Shown piece after piece: positions 7,968-17,683 of a stretch of 64,000 nucleotides of DNA. Within the stretch, counting starts at the first letter, position 1. Every line of letters starts with the position of its first letter. The notes below the pieces were generated by a model, which saw nothing but the letters and a program-made list of their open reading frames with translations, did no database searches and was not told where the DNA came from. Origin of the DNA: JACCXG01 sp963785755 (GTDB lineage Bacteria; Acidobacteriota; Vicinamibacteria; Vicinamibacterales; 2-12-FULL-66-21); assembly GCA_963785755.1 (NCBI GenBank), contig CAWAXG010000047.1:1-64000 (forward strand). The letters run 5' to 3'. The position numbers and the translations under genes are program-made.

Positions 7968-9869
7968 TTAGATCACCCCGACGTCCGACGCCGGCACGGC
8001 AGGCCAGAACTGCTGCGTGGTGCCGGAGTCGGCGAACTGAAGTGTGAAGGTCGTGGCGTAGAGATTCTGGTCGTCGAGCTGCAGCTGGCCGAAGCGCCGC
8101 TCGAAGGGAAACGCCGGCTCCCCCGCCTTCGGCTCCGGGCGGGACAGATCCTGAAGCCCGAGCAGCGCGATCATCGATTCGACGATGATGACCGGCGAGA
8201 CGTACTGACCGAGACAGGTGTGACGGGCCCACCCGTACTGCAGATAGTGTTCGCGCGGCCGGTCGAGGACGAACGCATCCGTTTCGGGCACGTCCCGCAT
8301 CGCCCAGCCGTGAGAGACGAAGACCGGTGTGGCCGCCGCGATCGGCCGGCTGTCCGCGATTCGTGACCCGTCGCGCGCGCATTTCCGGAGCAGCACCTCG
8401 CCCTGCGGCCGGTGCCTCAGTGCTTCCTGGAAATACTTGAACAACGCGGCGCGCGACTCGCGAACGTTCGAGCCGCCCAGAACGTCCAGCGCCAGTTGCC
8501 TGGCTTCGTCGAAGCTGCCGTACCGGTAAGCACCCGGCCCCGTGGTGCGATACTCGCCGTCCCGCAGCCTGATGAGAGAATCGATGACGCGGCACGTCGC
8601 TTCTTCCTGCCCCGCGACGGCGCCGACGATCGTGCCCATGACGTTCTCGGCGATCCGCAAGTCGCTGACCAGCCTTGGATCGAGGTCTGGCGGCCGCGCG
8701 ACCGACGCCGAAGATCGACCAAGCTGAAAGAACACCAGCCGCGTGAGCATCGTGTCGTCCACCGGCTGGCCATCCACGATCCGCTGGCGCTGATCGGCGA
8801 TCTCCCGCAACAGGTACGCGAGCAGCTGCCGGCAGGCGCGCAGCCCCTCGACCTGCACGACCGGATCCTTCTGGACGTTATTGAAGAAGTGCCGGAACGC
8901 GGCCTTGATCCAGTGGTACATCTGCCGCTCGTCCGGAATGATTCCATCGTTCTCGTTCAGCGCCGTTTCAGCGATGCCTTCGATCGGCGACCCGTAGTAC
9001 GTCCGCGTCTCGGCGGGGAGCTCGAACGATCCGGGCCGCGCGGCGACGGGAACACCAAGATACCGATGGCCGAGGGTGACCGGGACATATCGAGCGAGGG
9101 CGTCGACGACGTCGATTGTGGATGAGCCATTGGTCCGCGCCGCTGCGACGGCGGCGCCGACGCGTCGAACGCACTCGCGGTGGATGATGTCCGTGATCCT
9201 CTCGGCATCCCCGCGGTTGCAGACGGCGGACAACAGCCGCTTGTCCGGTTCGTACACGGGATTGTCGTCGGTGCTCAACACGAAGGTGTTGAAGCCACCG
9301 TTGCGGTCCGGCGACATGACCTTCGTCATCTCGACGCCGTAGGGTTCGACGGTGAACTCCTGGTCGCGCTCGAGCACTTCGCGGACCAGGCCGCCGTCAA
9401 CGACCAGCACCGGACCGAACGCCGGTTGAAAGAGCTTCCCCTTCCGGCTGATCTCCTCCAACATCGGATACGGCTTGAGTTTCAGGAAGAATCCGATGAC
9501 GGCCCCGACCGCTCGACCCTGGCGGAGCGCCTGGATCTTGAGTGTCTGGAGCTCCTGGACTTCGGCCGGTGTGAGCGTCGCCGATCGCGCCTTGCCAGCC
9601 AGCTCCCCCAATCGAGCGGCCGCGACCGGGTTGTCGGCGACGATGCGATCGACGGCGGCGAAGAACGATTGCAGTGCTGCAGCCGTGTCTCGTGTGAGAA
9701 AGCCGAGATCCGGCGCGGCCGGATCGCGTGTCCCGCGCGCCGTGGCGATGGTAGCGTCAGTATTGAGCTCGATTGAGAGTCGCATGGAATAACGCCCGAC
9801 GTGTCCTCGACAGCGTGCAAGGACCGCAAATACAGCCGACGATAGAGACACCGGTCGGAAGCGGACCAA
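7968..9869 (-). CDS. Cytochrome P450 of the fatty-acid hydroperoxide (PpoA-like) type
   Basis: A 633-residue haem-thiolate protein. The proximal Cys is C552 in YGWARHTCLGQYVSP. The I-helix segment VAGQEEATCRVIDSL and the K-helix ExxR (FQEALR) are also visible. The haem loop departs from the standard FxxGxRxCxG: Phe is Tyr, Gly is Ala, and Arg is His. This deviation and the roughly 100-residue N-terminal helical extension recall the P450 domains of fungal Ppo oxylipin synthases, which isomerise hydroperoxides without a reductase. That likeness is inference. The start may be Met29 (9785), which gives a more normal N-terminus; no clear ribosome site decides it. It is followed at once by the di-haem cytochrome gene. 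Confidence 0.8.
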   Translation of the reverse strand: MVRFRPVSLSSAVFAVLARCRGHVGRYSMRLSIELNTDATIATARGTRDPAAPDLGFLTRDTAAALQSFFAAVDRIVADNPVAAARLGELAGKARSATLTPAEVQELQTLKIQALRQGRAVGAVIGFFLKLKPYPMLEEISRKGKLFQPAFGPVLVVDGGLVREVLERDQEFTVEPYGVEMTKVMSPDRNGGFNTFVLSTDDNPVYEPDKRLLSAVCNRGDAERITDIIHRECVRRVGAAVAAARTNGSSTIDVVDALARYVPVTLGHRYLGVPVAARPGSFELPAETRTYYGSPIEGIAETALNENDGIIPDERQMYHWIKAAFRHFFNNVQKDPVVQVEGLRACRQLLAYLLREIADQRQRIVDGQPVDDTMLTRLVFFQLGRSSASVARPPDLDPRLVSDLRIAENVMGTIVGAVAGQEEATCRVIDSLIRLRDGEYRTTGPGAYRYGSFDEARQLALDVLGGSNVRESRAALFKYFQEALRHRPQGEVLLRKCARDGSRIADSRPIAAATPVFVSHGWAMRDVPETDAFVLDRPREHYLQYGWARHTCLGQYVSPVIIVESMIALLGLQDLSRPEPKAGEPAFPFERRFGQLQLDDQNLYATTFTLQFADSGTTQQFWPAVPASDVGVI

Positions 9870-9947
9870 TTCTTACCAGCCGCCCGTGCCGAATCAACTT
9901 CATTCTTGATTGCAGGCGCGTCCATGGCTGAGCATGGACCCAACTTG

Positions 9948-10991
9948 ATGAACACCATCCTCGTCACCGGCGCAACCAGCTTCCTCGGCTACCACGTCGC
10001 GACCCGGCTCAATCAGGCCGGGATCCGGCCGCGCGTGCTCGAACGCCGCGAGAGCAGGCTCGACGTGCTCGACCGGCTGAACGTGGAACGCTGCCCAGGA
10101 CATCTCGAGGATCCGGCGGCGGTGAAGTCGGCCGTGCTCGGCGTCGACACGGTGCTCCATCTCGCGTTCAAGGTCGGCGTGGACGGCGGGCCGCAGGCGG
10201 TCGAGGAGATGCGCCGAGTCAACCTCGAAGGCACGAAGTCGCTGCTGCAGGCAGCGGCCGCGAGCGGGGTGCGGCGGGCGGTGGTGACCGGCAGCGCTCT
10301 GGCGATCGGCGTGAACCGCCAGCCGGCGCCACTCGACGAGCGCGCCAGCTGGTCCGAGCACGCATTCGATCTGCCGTACGCGAATCTCCGCCGCCAGGCC
10401 GAGCTGGAGGCGCTCGCTCAGGCGACGCCACAGTTCGCCGTCCTCACCGTCTGTCCGTCGTTCACATTCGGCCCCGACGATCCCTCGGGCGCACCGGCCA
10501 ACAAACTGCTCCAGGCGCTGATGAACGGCAAGGTGCCCTTCAAGATCAAGGTGGGTTTCGGCTGTCTCGACGTCCGCGACTTCGCCAGCGGGATGGTGCT
10601 GGCGGCCGAACGCGGCCGATCCGGGCAGCGATATCTCCTCAGCGGCGAGAACGTCACGACGACCCAGCTGGTCGAGCAGGTCGCCGCGATCTCGGGCGTG
10701 CGCGGACCACGGTTCACGGCCCCGGCATTCCTCGTCCACGGGCTCGTCGGCGCGCTCGGAGTCCTGAGCAAGCTGCGTGGAAAGCCGGCGCCAGTGACCC
10801 GCGACGTGCTTCAGATCATCGGCCGGTACGCGTGGTACGACACGTCGGCGGCGCGTCGCGATCTCGGCTGGACGCCGAGGCCGCTGCGCGAGACGCTGAG
10901 CGACACGATTGGCTGGCTGCGCGAGCGCGCCGCCCGCTGCTTGACGCTCTTGGTCTGCCTCACTCTTGCGGCGCGCCGCGCGAGTTCGTGA
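9948..10991 (+). CDS. NAD(P)-dependent epimerase/dehydratase (extended SDR)
   Basis: An extended short-chain dehydrogenase of about 347 residues. It begins MNTILVTGATSFLGYHVATR, the GxxGxxG dinucleotide-binding motif, so the ATG at 9948 is preferred over 9906 or 9924. Acidic and basic residues after the second strand (LERRESRLDVLD) follow the family. The catalytic Tyr is in PYANLRRQ, but the Lys of YxxxK is replaced by Arg, which is unusual and may weaken catalysis. The most similar families are dihydroflavonol reductase-like and UDP-sugar epimerase-like proteins; the substrate cannot be assigned. It is divergent from the P450 gene. Confidence 0.75.
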   Translation: MNTILVTGATSFLGYHVATRLNQAGIRPRVLERRESRLDVLDRLNVERCPGHLEDPAAVKSAVLGVDTVLHLAFKVGVDGGPQAVEEMRRVNLEGTKSLLQAAAASGVRRAVVTGSALAIGVNRQPAPLDERASWSEHAFDLPYANLRRQAELEALAQATPQFAVLTVCPSFTFGPDDPSGAPANKLLQALMNGKVPFKIKVGFGCLDVRDFASGMVLAAERGRSGQRYLLSGENVTTTQLVEQVAAISGVRGPRFTAPAFLVHGLVGALGVLSKLRGKPAPVTRDVLQIIGRYAWYDTSAARRDLGWTPRPLRETLSDTIGWLRERAARCLTLLVCLTLAARRASS

Positions 10992-11085
10992 GCTTCATCA
11001 TCCTGCGCCGCCGCCGAGAACACGAAAACGATCGACCTCGCAGCTGCTGAGGGTGAGATCGGGAAGACGCTGGCGGTCGCAGGCT

Positions 11086-11781
11086 CTATTGCTCCGGCAC
11101 CGAGCACGCCGGGTACTTCGCCAGCGCGGTATTGCCGGCGTAGCCCAGCTCCTCGAGGAGCCCCGCGCGGGAGGTGTAATACCCGTCTGCAGTCAAGTTC
11201 TTGATCAGGCGGAAGAATCTGACCGGGAGACCGGGGTCCTGGTCGAGCGTCACCGGCACCGATGATGGCGATCGGGCCAGCGCGTCCCGGTCGGTGACCG
11301 CCACGTAATAAACCGTTCCACGCTTCGCCTCGGTACGAAACCGCCGCTGCAGCGCTTCCCGCTGCTGGCGATCGAGCGCGTCGCTGAGCGGCTGCAGGAT
11401 CGCGACGTGCTCCGCTTCATCGAGCCCCAGGAAATCACGGGAATACCGCGCCGATGCCTGCCGCCCGAGCCACGCGAGCCCCGCGCGGACGAGCGGCTGA
11501 TGCTCCGCGTTCAGCGCAACCACACGATCGATGTACTCGGGAACGCCGGCGGCGGACGCGCCTGGCGTGTCGGTCGGCGGGATGATCACATCCGTGAGCC
11601 GCGACAACACCGTGTACTCGGCCGGCGTGAAGAACTCCGGCGTGTAAGGACCAGGCGCAGGCGTCTGGGCCAGCGTGGCGTGCACGTGCTGACCGTAGAG
11701 CTCGTCTCCCGCGAACGGAAACGCGCAGGTCACACTGATGGCGCCGAGCATGTGCAGGGCATGTCGCCGGGTCTCGGTCAC
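11086..11781 (-). CDS. Gluconate 2-dehydrogenase subunit 3-like protein
   Basis: A 231-residue protein of the Gluconate_2-dh3 family, the small subunit that accompanies membrane GMC-type dehydrogenases. The N-terminus has paired arginines before a hydrophobic segment (TETRRHALHMLGAISVTCAF), consistent with Tat export. The family segment FTPAEYTVLSRLTDVIIPPT is clear. Its start codon overlaps the stop of the upstream GMC oxidoreductase (ATGA at 11778-11781), so the two are translationally coupled and very probably form one complex, with the large subunit carried through the Tat system by this partner. Confidence 0.85.
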   Translation of the reverse strand: MTETRRHALHMLGAISVTCAFPFAGDELYGQHVHATLAQTPAPGPYTPEFFTPAEYTVLSRLTDVIIPPTDTPGASAAGVPEYIDRVVALNAEHQPLVRAGLAWLGRQASARYSRDFLGLDEAEHVAILQPLSDALDRQQREALQRRFRTEAKRGTVYYVAVTDRDALARSPSSVPVTLDQDPGLPVRFFRLIKNLTADGYYTSRAGLLEELGYAGNTALAKYPACSVPEQ

Positions 11782-13340
11782 AGCTCACCTCGTCGCAGTC
11801 GTTCCGCAATGTGTTCGGCCGCGCGGGCCGCGAGCGCCATGATCGTGTGGGTCGGGTTCTTCTCCGAGGCCGACGGGAACACGCTGCCGTCCACAACATA
11901 AAGATTGGGCACGTCGTGCGTCCGGCAGTCGCGGTTGACGACCGACGTGCGCGCGTCGCGGCCCATGCGGCAGCCGCCGAGCTCGTGGTTGGGCGCCGGA
12001 CCGTCCGGCACCGTCAGCAGTTCTGCTCCCGCCTTCTCGAGGATGGCCAGGCTCCAGCGCACCATGTCGTTGAACAGCGCTTCTTCGTTCGCGCCCCAGC
12101 GCAGGTGGCGCCGCGCTACCGGCAGGCCGAACTTGTCTTTCCGTTCGGGATCGAGATCCACATACGACTGCGCGTTCGGCAGCATCTCGCCGTAGGGCGT
12201 GAACTGCAGATAAGCCGGGTAGGCCGCCTTCACAGATGACTTGTAAGTGCGGCCGAATCCGCCGATCGCCTTCGCCCATCCGGCGAGCCGCCGGTTCTGA
12301 TAGTTGACCTGTGCGCCGAAGGTCCGGGCGTATCCCCGCTTCCTGTTGTGCATGAACGACGGGAGGTACGCGTGATCCAGAAAGCCCTCGTCGTTGGTCG
12401 GCCGGGTGCCCCGCAGATCGTGCAGCACGCAGTCGATCCCGCCCGTGAAGTGAGGAATGAAGTGGCGGCCAAGCTGACCGCTGGAGTTGGCCAGCCCTTT
12501 CGGGTAGCGGCGCGACGTCGACATCATCAGCAGCGCGACGCTCTGCACGCAGGCGCACGCCACCACCACCGAACGGCCCCGCACTTCCCCTTCGCGCTGG
12601 TGCACGCGGTGCAGATAGCGGACCCCGGTCGCCCGGTTCTCGTCCGACATCAGCACCTCGCGGACGATGCAGTCGGAGAACACCGTGACGCGGCCGGTCG
12701 CCTCCGCCGGAACGATGTGGACGTCCGCCGAGTTGTACTTCGCGACGACGTCGCACCCGGCCATGCAGTTGCCGCAGAAGTGACAGGCGGGGCGCGTCTT
12801 GGTCGGCACGCTGAGCGTGGCTTTCCTCACGTGCACCAGGGTTGCGCCCACCGAGCGCGCCGCCCGCCGCAGAATCTCGTCGCTGCACTTCAGCGCGACC
12901 GGCGGCAGGAAGATGCCGTCGGGCAGATCTTCGAGGCCATCGCGATTGCCGCAGACGCCGACCTCGCGCTCGATCGTGTCGTAATACGGGGCGATGTCCT
13001 TGTAGTCGACCGGCCAGTCTTCCCCCGCGCCGTCATGCGTGCGCCCCTTGAAGTCCCGCTGGCTGAACCGCAGCGCCACCGCATTCCACAGCATCGTCTT
13101 CCCACCCACACCGCGGCTGCGCTCCGAATCGAACCCGACCTTGCCGGGCCGCATCGTCGGAATCTGACGGTTGGGAAAGTCGAACGGCAGCGCGTGCGTG
13201 TTGAAGTCGGTGCGCGTGTTGACGCGCGGACCGCCCTCCACGATCGCGACCCGCACGCCGCGGCGGGCGAGGTGCGCTGCCAGCGTGCCTCCGGATGCAC
13301 CGGAACCAACGATGACGACGTCGAAGCTGTCGGGCTGCAT
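11778..13340 (-). CDS. GMC-family FAD oxidoreductase (dehydrogenase large subunit)
   Basis: A GMC oxidoreductase of about 520 residues that oxidises an alcohol or sugar using FAD. The FAD-binding fold starts at DVVIVGSGASGGTLAAHLAR and EGG. A Cys-rich stretch CHFCGNCMAGC is typical of the subfamily that pairs with the Gluconate_2-dh3 subunit. The C-terminal part has GGCRMG and NLYVVDGSVFPSASEKNPT, which hold the active-site His/Asn region. ATG at 13340 (MQPDSFDVVI) is preferred. The longer start at 13361 uses as its ATG the complement of the anticodon triplet of a tRNA remnant, so it is likely accidental. No convincing ribosome site is seen for either. Confidence 0.8.
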   Translation of the reverse strand: MQPDSFDVVIVGSGASGGTLAAHLARRGVRVAIVEGGPRVNTRTDFNTHALPFDFPNRQIPTMRPGKVGFDSERSRGVGGKTMLWNAVALRFSQRDFKGRTHDGAGEDWPVDYKDIAPYYDTIEREVGVCGNRDGLEDLPDGIFLPPVALKCSDEILRRAARSVGATLVHVRKATLSVPTKTRPACHFCGNCMAGCDVVAKYNSADVHIVPAEATGRVTVFSDCIVREVLMSDENRATGVRYLHRVHQREGEVRGRSVVVACACVQSVALLMMSTSRRYPKGLANSSGQLGRHFIPHFTGGIDCVLHDLRGTRPTNDEGFLDHAYLPSFMHNRKRGYARTFGAQVNYQNRRLAGWAKAIGGFGRTYKSSVKAAYPAYLQFTPYGEMLPNAQSYVDLDPERKDKFGLPVARRHLRWGANEEALFNDMVRWSLAILEKAGAELLTVPDGPAPNHELGGCRMGRDARTSVVNRDCRTHDVPNLYVVDGSVFPSASEKNPTHTIMALAARAAEHIAERLRRGEL

Positions 13341-13356
13341 GGGTGGCGAAGTTGTT

Positions 13357-13398
13357 CTCATAACCCAAAGGTCGCGGGTTCAAATCCCGCCCCCGCAA
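13357..13398 (+). other. 3' half of an initiator tRNA-Met(CAT): probable attachment-site scar
   Basis: The 42 bases begin with anticodon loop CTCATAA, then CCCAA (3' anticodon stem), AGGTC (variable), a T-arm with GCGGG paired to CCCGC around TTCAAAT, and acceptor strand CCCCGCA plus A. The three C's after the anticodon loop and the acceptor's final A (A72, mispaired with C1 in bacterial initiators) fit tRNA-fMet rather than elongator Met. No 5' half is present: upstream bases cannot form the D-arm or 5' acceptor strand. Such 3' fragments are the usual trace of integrases that recombine in tRNA genes. Confidence 0.75.
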
Positions 13399-13489
13399 AT
13401 CCCTTCCTCTAAGCACCGCAATACCATAGCTGGAGTTTCTCGGTAACGTGTACACGGGGCGCTGACGCGTGTTCACTTCGGCAAATCGA

Positions 13490-16364
13490 TCAGGACGATG
13501 TCAGAATTCTGCTCGGATACGGTCGAACACGATCTGCTTTCCCATCCGGCATGATGTCGAAGGTGCTTATCCGGCCGCGGGAGCTGAGATGGGTGAGCTG
13601 ACGTGTGGTCTTCGTCGCGAGATCGAGCACCCAGAAGTCCGGTGATGGACCGCTCGGTTGAAAGACGAGACCCTTACTATCTGGCAGGAAGCGATAGCCG
13701 CCTTGACGCACGCGGAGGGGTGGCAGATCGACGGCCGTGCCGTCCGGGCGCACCCACGCAAGCGTCGTCTGGCCGGCGACGAGTGCCGCGCCGTACGCAA
13801 TCAGGCTCCCGTCGGGCGACCAGACGGGATTAACCGCCTTACCGCTGACGATCCGAACGGGATCGCCGCCGCTCGCAGGAATCTTGAAGAGCGCCGGCTT
13901 CCCATCGGCGTCGAGGCCGCCTGCCACGATCCAGGAGCCATCGGGCGACCAGTCGGCCGCGGCCTGACCTGGCGCCCCTTGTATCTCGATCGCGGGCGTC
14001 AGCGTTTGCACGTTCGCGCCGTCTGCCGACATGATGACCAGGCGCCGCAACCCTCCGCGCCTGACCACGACCACGATGCGTTTTCCGTCCGGAGACACGG
14101 CGGCCGGCTCGGACAGCGGCATATCGGCACCCCTGACAACTTCCGACGCCTGCCCGTCGCTCAAACGCCACAAGCTGTCGCCAACGCCGCCGGTCGCAAG
14201 GTAGTAGAGCGACGCTCCGGCGAACCGCGGTGCCTGCGCGCGCACGGCGGACACGGGGTACGGTTGCACGTCGCGATCATCGATGGGCGGATCGTCCAGC
14301 GACACGCGCCACAGGCTGGCGCTCGGGTTGGCGACGGTCGCGACGATGCGCCTGCCATCACGACTGGCGGCCACGGAAGTGTAGCGCTCGAGATCGGAAC
14401 TTAGCCTGCGCGTGGTCCGGCTCGGCACATCGAGCGTCCAGAGCGCCGGGCCCGTTCCGTCCCCTGCCCGCGCTGTGTAGATCAATGTTCGCGCGTCGAG
14501 CGGCACAAGAAAATTCACCGCAGCATTTTGGTGGGTCAGTCGCTCGGGCGCCTCGCCGGATGGCTGAATCCGCCAGATATCCATCTTCTCGTTCACATCC
14601 ACTCCGTGGACGAAGTAGATCCAACGGCCATCCGGCGACCACACCGGATTGTGGCTATGCGCCTCCGGCTGTTGATCGAGAAAAATCTGCCGCGCATCCG
14701 CGCCGGTGCGATCGGCAATGAACAGAGGGTCTCCACTGCCGTTGGTGAAATACGCGAGCCGCAGGCCGTCCGGAGACCACGCCGGAGTTTCGGATTTTTC
14801 ACTGAGGAATCGCCGGGGCTCGCCGCCGAGCAGCGGCACGAGCATCTTGGCTTCCGTTCGTGGCGCCACTGACGATGGGTTCTGACCTCGCGCCTCTGTG
14901 GGACTGTACCAAATCTCGGCACCGTCAGCGCTGAAGCCGAAGGAACGGAGCAGGGCACTCGGCGAATCGAGCGGCGACTTGCCTTGCGTGAGATTCGTAA
15001 ACTTCCAGGAGCCAACCTGGGTCACCCAGAGATCGAATTGACCCTCGCGGTCCGCAAGGAAGGCCACGAACCTGCCGTCCGGTGAGATCTCCGCTAGCGC
15101 CTCGGCGCCTGCCCAATCCGTGAGCCGCGAGAATCGGGCGGTCGCAAGTGGATTTTCGATCGCGGTCGGGCGTCGCACCTCCCACAAGATCACGCCCGCG
15201 GCAAGCGCGGCGACCACGACCCACGGTAGCCAGTCTCCAAGTGCTTGGGGCCGCTGGTGCGGTTACATCGGCGACGCCTGGAACCACTTCGTTGATCGCG
15301 TCGATCTCGATCCTGACGTCGCCGACATCTCTCAACCGCTGCTTCGCATCTTTGGCCAGGCAGCGGAACAGCAGTCGTCGGATGGCGACGGGAGTTGCGG
15401 ATGGAAGCACCGACCAATCAGGTTCGCGCTCGAGTATCTTCGCGATGGTGTCCGAGGCGGTGTCACCCGCAAACACAGCGCGCCCGGTCAACATCTCGAA
15501 GAGGACACAACCGAATGCCCAGATATCAGCGCGCTTGTCAACGTTGTGACCGCGGGCTTGTTCGGGACTCATATACGCGGCGGTGCCGAAGACCGCACCG
15601 GCCCGCGATTGACTCGGATCGGAACCCAGGCTATCGGGAGTTGCGACCTTCGCCAACCCGAAGTCGAGCACCTTCACGGCGCCATCTGGCGTGATCTTGA
15701 TATTCGCGGGCTTCAAGTCACGGTGGACGATTCCCTTTTCATGTGCGGCCTCGAGTGCCTCCGCGATCTGCCGCGCGATCGTCAGGGACTCACTGACCGA
15801 GAGGCCGGGTACGTCGCTGCCGGGGGCGCGCCCTGGACGTGCGATTCGTTCGGCGAGAGTCTCGCCTTCCACCAGTTCCAAGACGAGCGCGCGCACGCCG
15901 TCGGCCTCTTCGACGCCGTAGATGGCGCCGATGTGCGGGTGATTCAACGTGGCGAGCATCCGCGCCTCGCGCTCGAAGCGCACGCGCCGTTCGGGCTCCG
16001 CCGTGAACGCCGGCGACAGGACTTTGATCGCCACCTCGCGCCCAAGCGTCTCGTCGTGCGCGCGGTAGACCTCGCCCATGCCACCAACGCCGAGCAATGA
16101 GCGGATCGTGTAGGGTCCGAAGCGCGCGCCAATGAGCGTGCGTTCTGGTTGATCGAACCCGGCTGCTGATCCCGCCAGCACCGCTGCCGGCACGCTCATG
16201 AATCCTTCGGCGCTGGATTCCTGGGCGAGCAGCGATTCGACCTCGCGCAGCAGTCCGTCATCGCCCTGACACGCGTTTGCCAGAAACGCCCTGCGCTCCT
16301 CGGCATGGTACGCGAGTGCGGCGTGACAGAGATCCTCAACCTGCCGCCATCGGTCAGATGACAT
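13490..16364 (-). pseudogene. Hanks-type Ser/Thr kinase with membrane span and PD40 propeller, frame-broken
   Basis: One gene read in pieces. Residues 80-350 are a PknB-like kinase: glycine loop GVGGMG at 92-97, Lys114, HRDLKPAN with D216, DFG at D234, and MSPEQARG. The frame breaks near 15250 in a GGCCCC run. After it the other frame gives the membrane segment DWLPWVVVAALAAGVILWEV and then a TolB-like propeller with SPDGRFVAF, SPDGLRLAY and SPDGKRIVV. Two more breaks close to the end (about 13525 and 13510) spoil the usual family ending; corrected, it reads DRI then NSDIVLIDLP. The start overlaps the sigma-factor stop by 11 bp, so sigma factor and kinase form one unit. It is either a pseudogene or three consensus errors in an intact gene. 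Confidence 0.75.
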
Positions 16365-16905
16365 CGTGCGTACCGCCTCGCAGTTCGCGCAGTAACCACA
16401 GCTTCGCCATTTTCCAGTCGCGTTTCACCGTATCTCGTGAGACCTGCAGCGCCTCGGCCGTCTCTTCGATCGTGAGTCCGCCGAAGAATCGCATCTCCAC
16501 GACCTGACTCTTTCGCGCATCGACCGCCGCGAGCGCCGTCAACGCTTCGTCGAGCGCCACGAAGTCCTGGTCCGGCTCGCTGGCGACGACGAGCGCCTCG
16601 TCCAGCGTGACGCGCACCGCGTCGCCGCCACGCTTTTGATAATGGCGTGCGCGCGCGTGGTCCACGAGAATGCGCCGCATCACGCGAGCGGCAACCGCCA
16701 GGAAGTGCGCGCGGTCGTGCCACGACACATCTTTGGCATTGATGAGCCGCAAATAGGCTTCGTTGACCAGCGCCGTCGCCTGGAGGCTGTTTCCCGCACG
16801 CTCGCCGGCCATGCACCGTCGCGCGATCTGGTGGAGCTCCCGCTGGACGAGCGGAATCAATCGGCCGAGGGCGGTTTCGTCGCCCTGACCCCATTTCAGA
16901 AGCAA
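16354..16905 (-). CDS. ECF-type RNA polymerase sigma factor (Sig-70_X6-like)
   Basis: About 183 residues with region 2 (GNSLQATALVNEAYLRLINA, then HFLAVAARVMRRILVDHARA) and region 4 (VVEMRFFGGLTIEETAEALQ, a helix-turn-helix). This is the acidobacterial and planctomycete ECF group often encoded beside Hanks kinases, as here, where it overlaps the kinase start. The written frame has only a TTG start (16905). Adding one C to the CCCC run near 16930 would join it to an ATG at 16941-16943 (MTTFLTTP), giving the usual N-terminal length, so the true start is probably 16943. Its targets are unknown; phosphorylation control by the kinase is a reasonable inference. Confidence 0.8.
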   Translation of the reverse strand: MLLKWGQGDETALGRLIPLVQRELHQIARRCMAGERAGNSLQATALVNEAYLRLINAKDVSWHDRAHFLAVAARVMRRILVDHARARHYQKRGGDAVRVTLDEALVVASEPDQDFVALDEALTALAAVDARKSQVVEMRFFGGLTIEETAEALQVSRDTVKRDWKMAKLWLLRELRGGTHDVI

Positions 16906-17008
16906 TCCGGTGGCCTGCGTGGGGTTGTCAGGAATGTTGTCATTTTAAGCCCTTTCCACGGGTGCACCGGTTTTTGGCCCATTCCCGCTCTACAGGCAAG
17001 AGGTTGTC

Positions 17009-17683
17009 ATGCATTTCACTGGTCGATCAGCATTCGGAACTCTGGTGTTCGTCGCGGGCCTCATCGCCCTGAATAACGGGCCCGACCGCGTCCACCCATG
17101 GTCTGGCGTCGCCGTGGCCGCCTCAAACACTGTGAACGCGGGAGGCACGAGCGAGGACGGCGAGATCTGGGTCACCGCGCAAAACACGCACGAGCTGAAA
17201 ATCCTGCTGGGGATGGGCGGCATCGAGACTGTCGTGCTTCCTGCCGGGACCGCGCCGCACACCATCAGCTTCTCGCCCGACGGCTCGTACGCGTACGTCT
17301 CCAACATAGGGGATGGTGACCTGATTGTCGTACGAGCCGACGACCGCCAGATCGTGGCGACACTGGACTTGGGGGAAGCGTTCACCCACGCAACGAAGGC
17401 GTCGCCCGACGGCACTGTTCTCCTGTCCGCGAATTTCACAACCGGGATGCTCACCAAGATCGCCGCGGACGAGCAGGCGGAGACCTGGACACCCGTTGCG
17501 TCGCTCAACCTGGCGACGCCGACCGTGCGCGGGCCGGTGTGCGTCATTTTCCGCGCGGACGGCGAGCGCGCGTATGCGTCGCTCTTCGGAGCCGCCGGTG
17601 GGATCGCCATCGTCGACGTTCCGACGATGACACTGGTGGGCACGCTGCCAACGGCGGGGTCGGTTTCAGGCTGCGAGAAGTAA
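17009..17683 (+). CDS. Exported YVTN/WD40-like propeller protein, short
   Basis: A 224-residue exported protein with an N-terminal hydrophobic segment (FGTLVFVAGLIALNN). It contains YVTN-type blades: EIWVTAQNTHELKILL, FSPDGSYAYVSNIGDGDLIV, ASPDGTVLLSANFTTGMLTK, and ADGERAYASLFGAAGGIAIV. Complete YVTN propellers have about 300 residues or more, so this copy has only four or five blades and stops abruptly at SGCEK. A truncation by a late frame break is possible, but I cannot trace a continuation in the following 200 bases. Function unknown; such proteins usually bind ligands or partners outside the cytoplasm. Confidence 0.6.
   Translation: MHFTGRSAFGTLVFVAGLIALNNGPDRVHPWSGVAVAASNTVNAGGTSEDGEIWVTAQNTHELKILLGMGGIETVVLPAGTAPHTISFSPDGSYAYVSNIGDGDLIVVRADDRQIVATLDLGEAFTHATKASPDGTVLLSANFTTGMLTKIAADEQAETWTPVASLNLATPTVRGPVCVIFRADGERAYASLFGAAGGIAIVDVPTMTLVGTLPTAGSVSGCEK

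Noticed and set aside
13300..13398. A complete tRNA-Met gene
   Set aside because: Only the part from the anticodon loop onward is present; no D-arm or 5' acceptor strand can be formed from the preceding bases.
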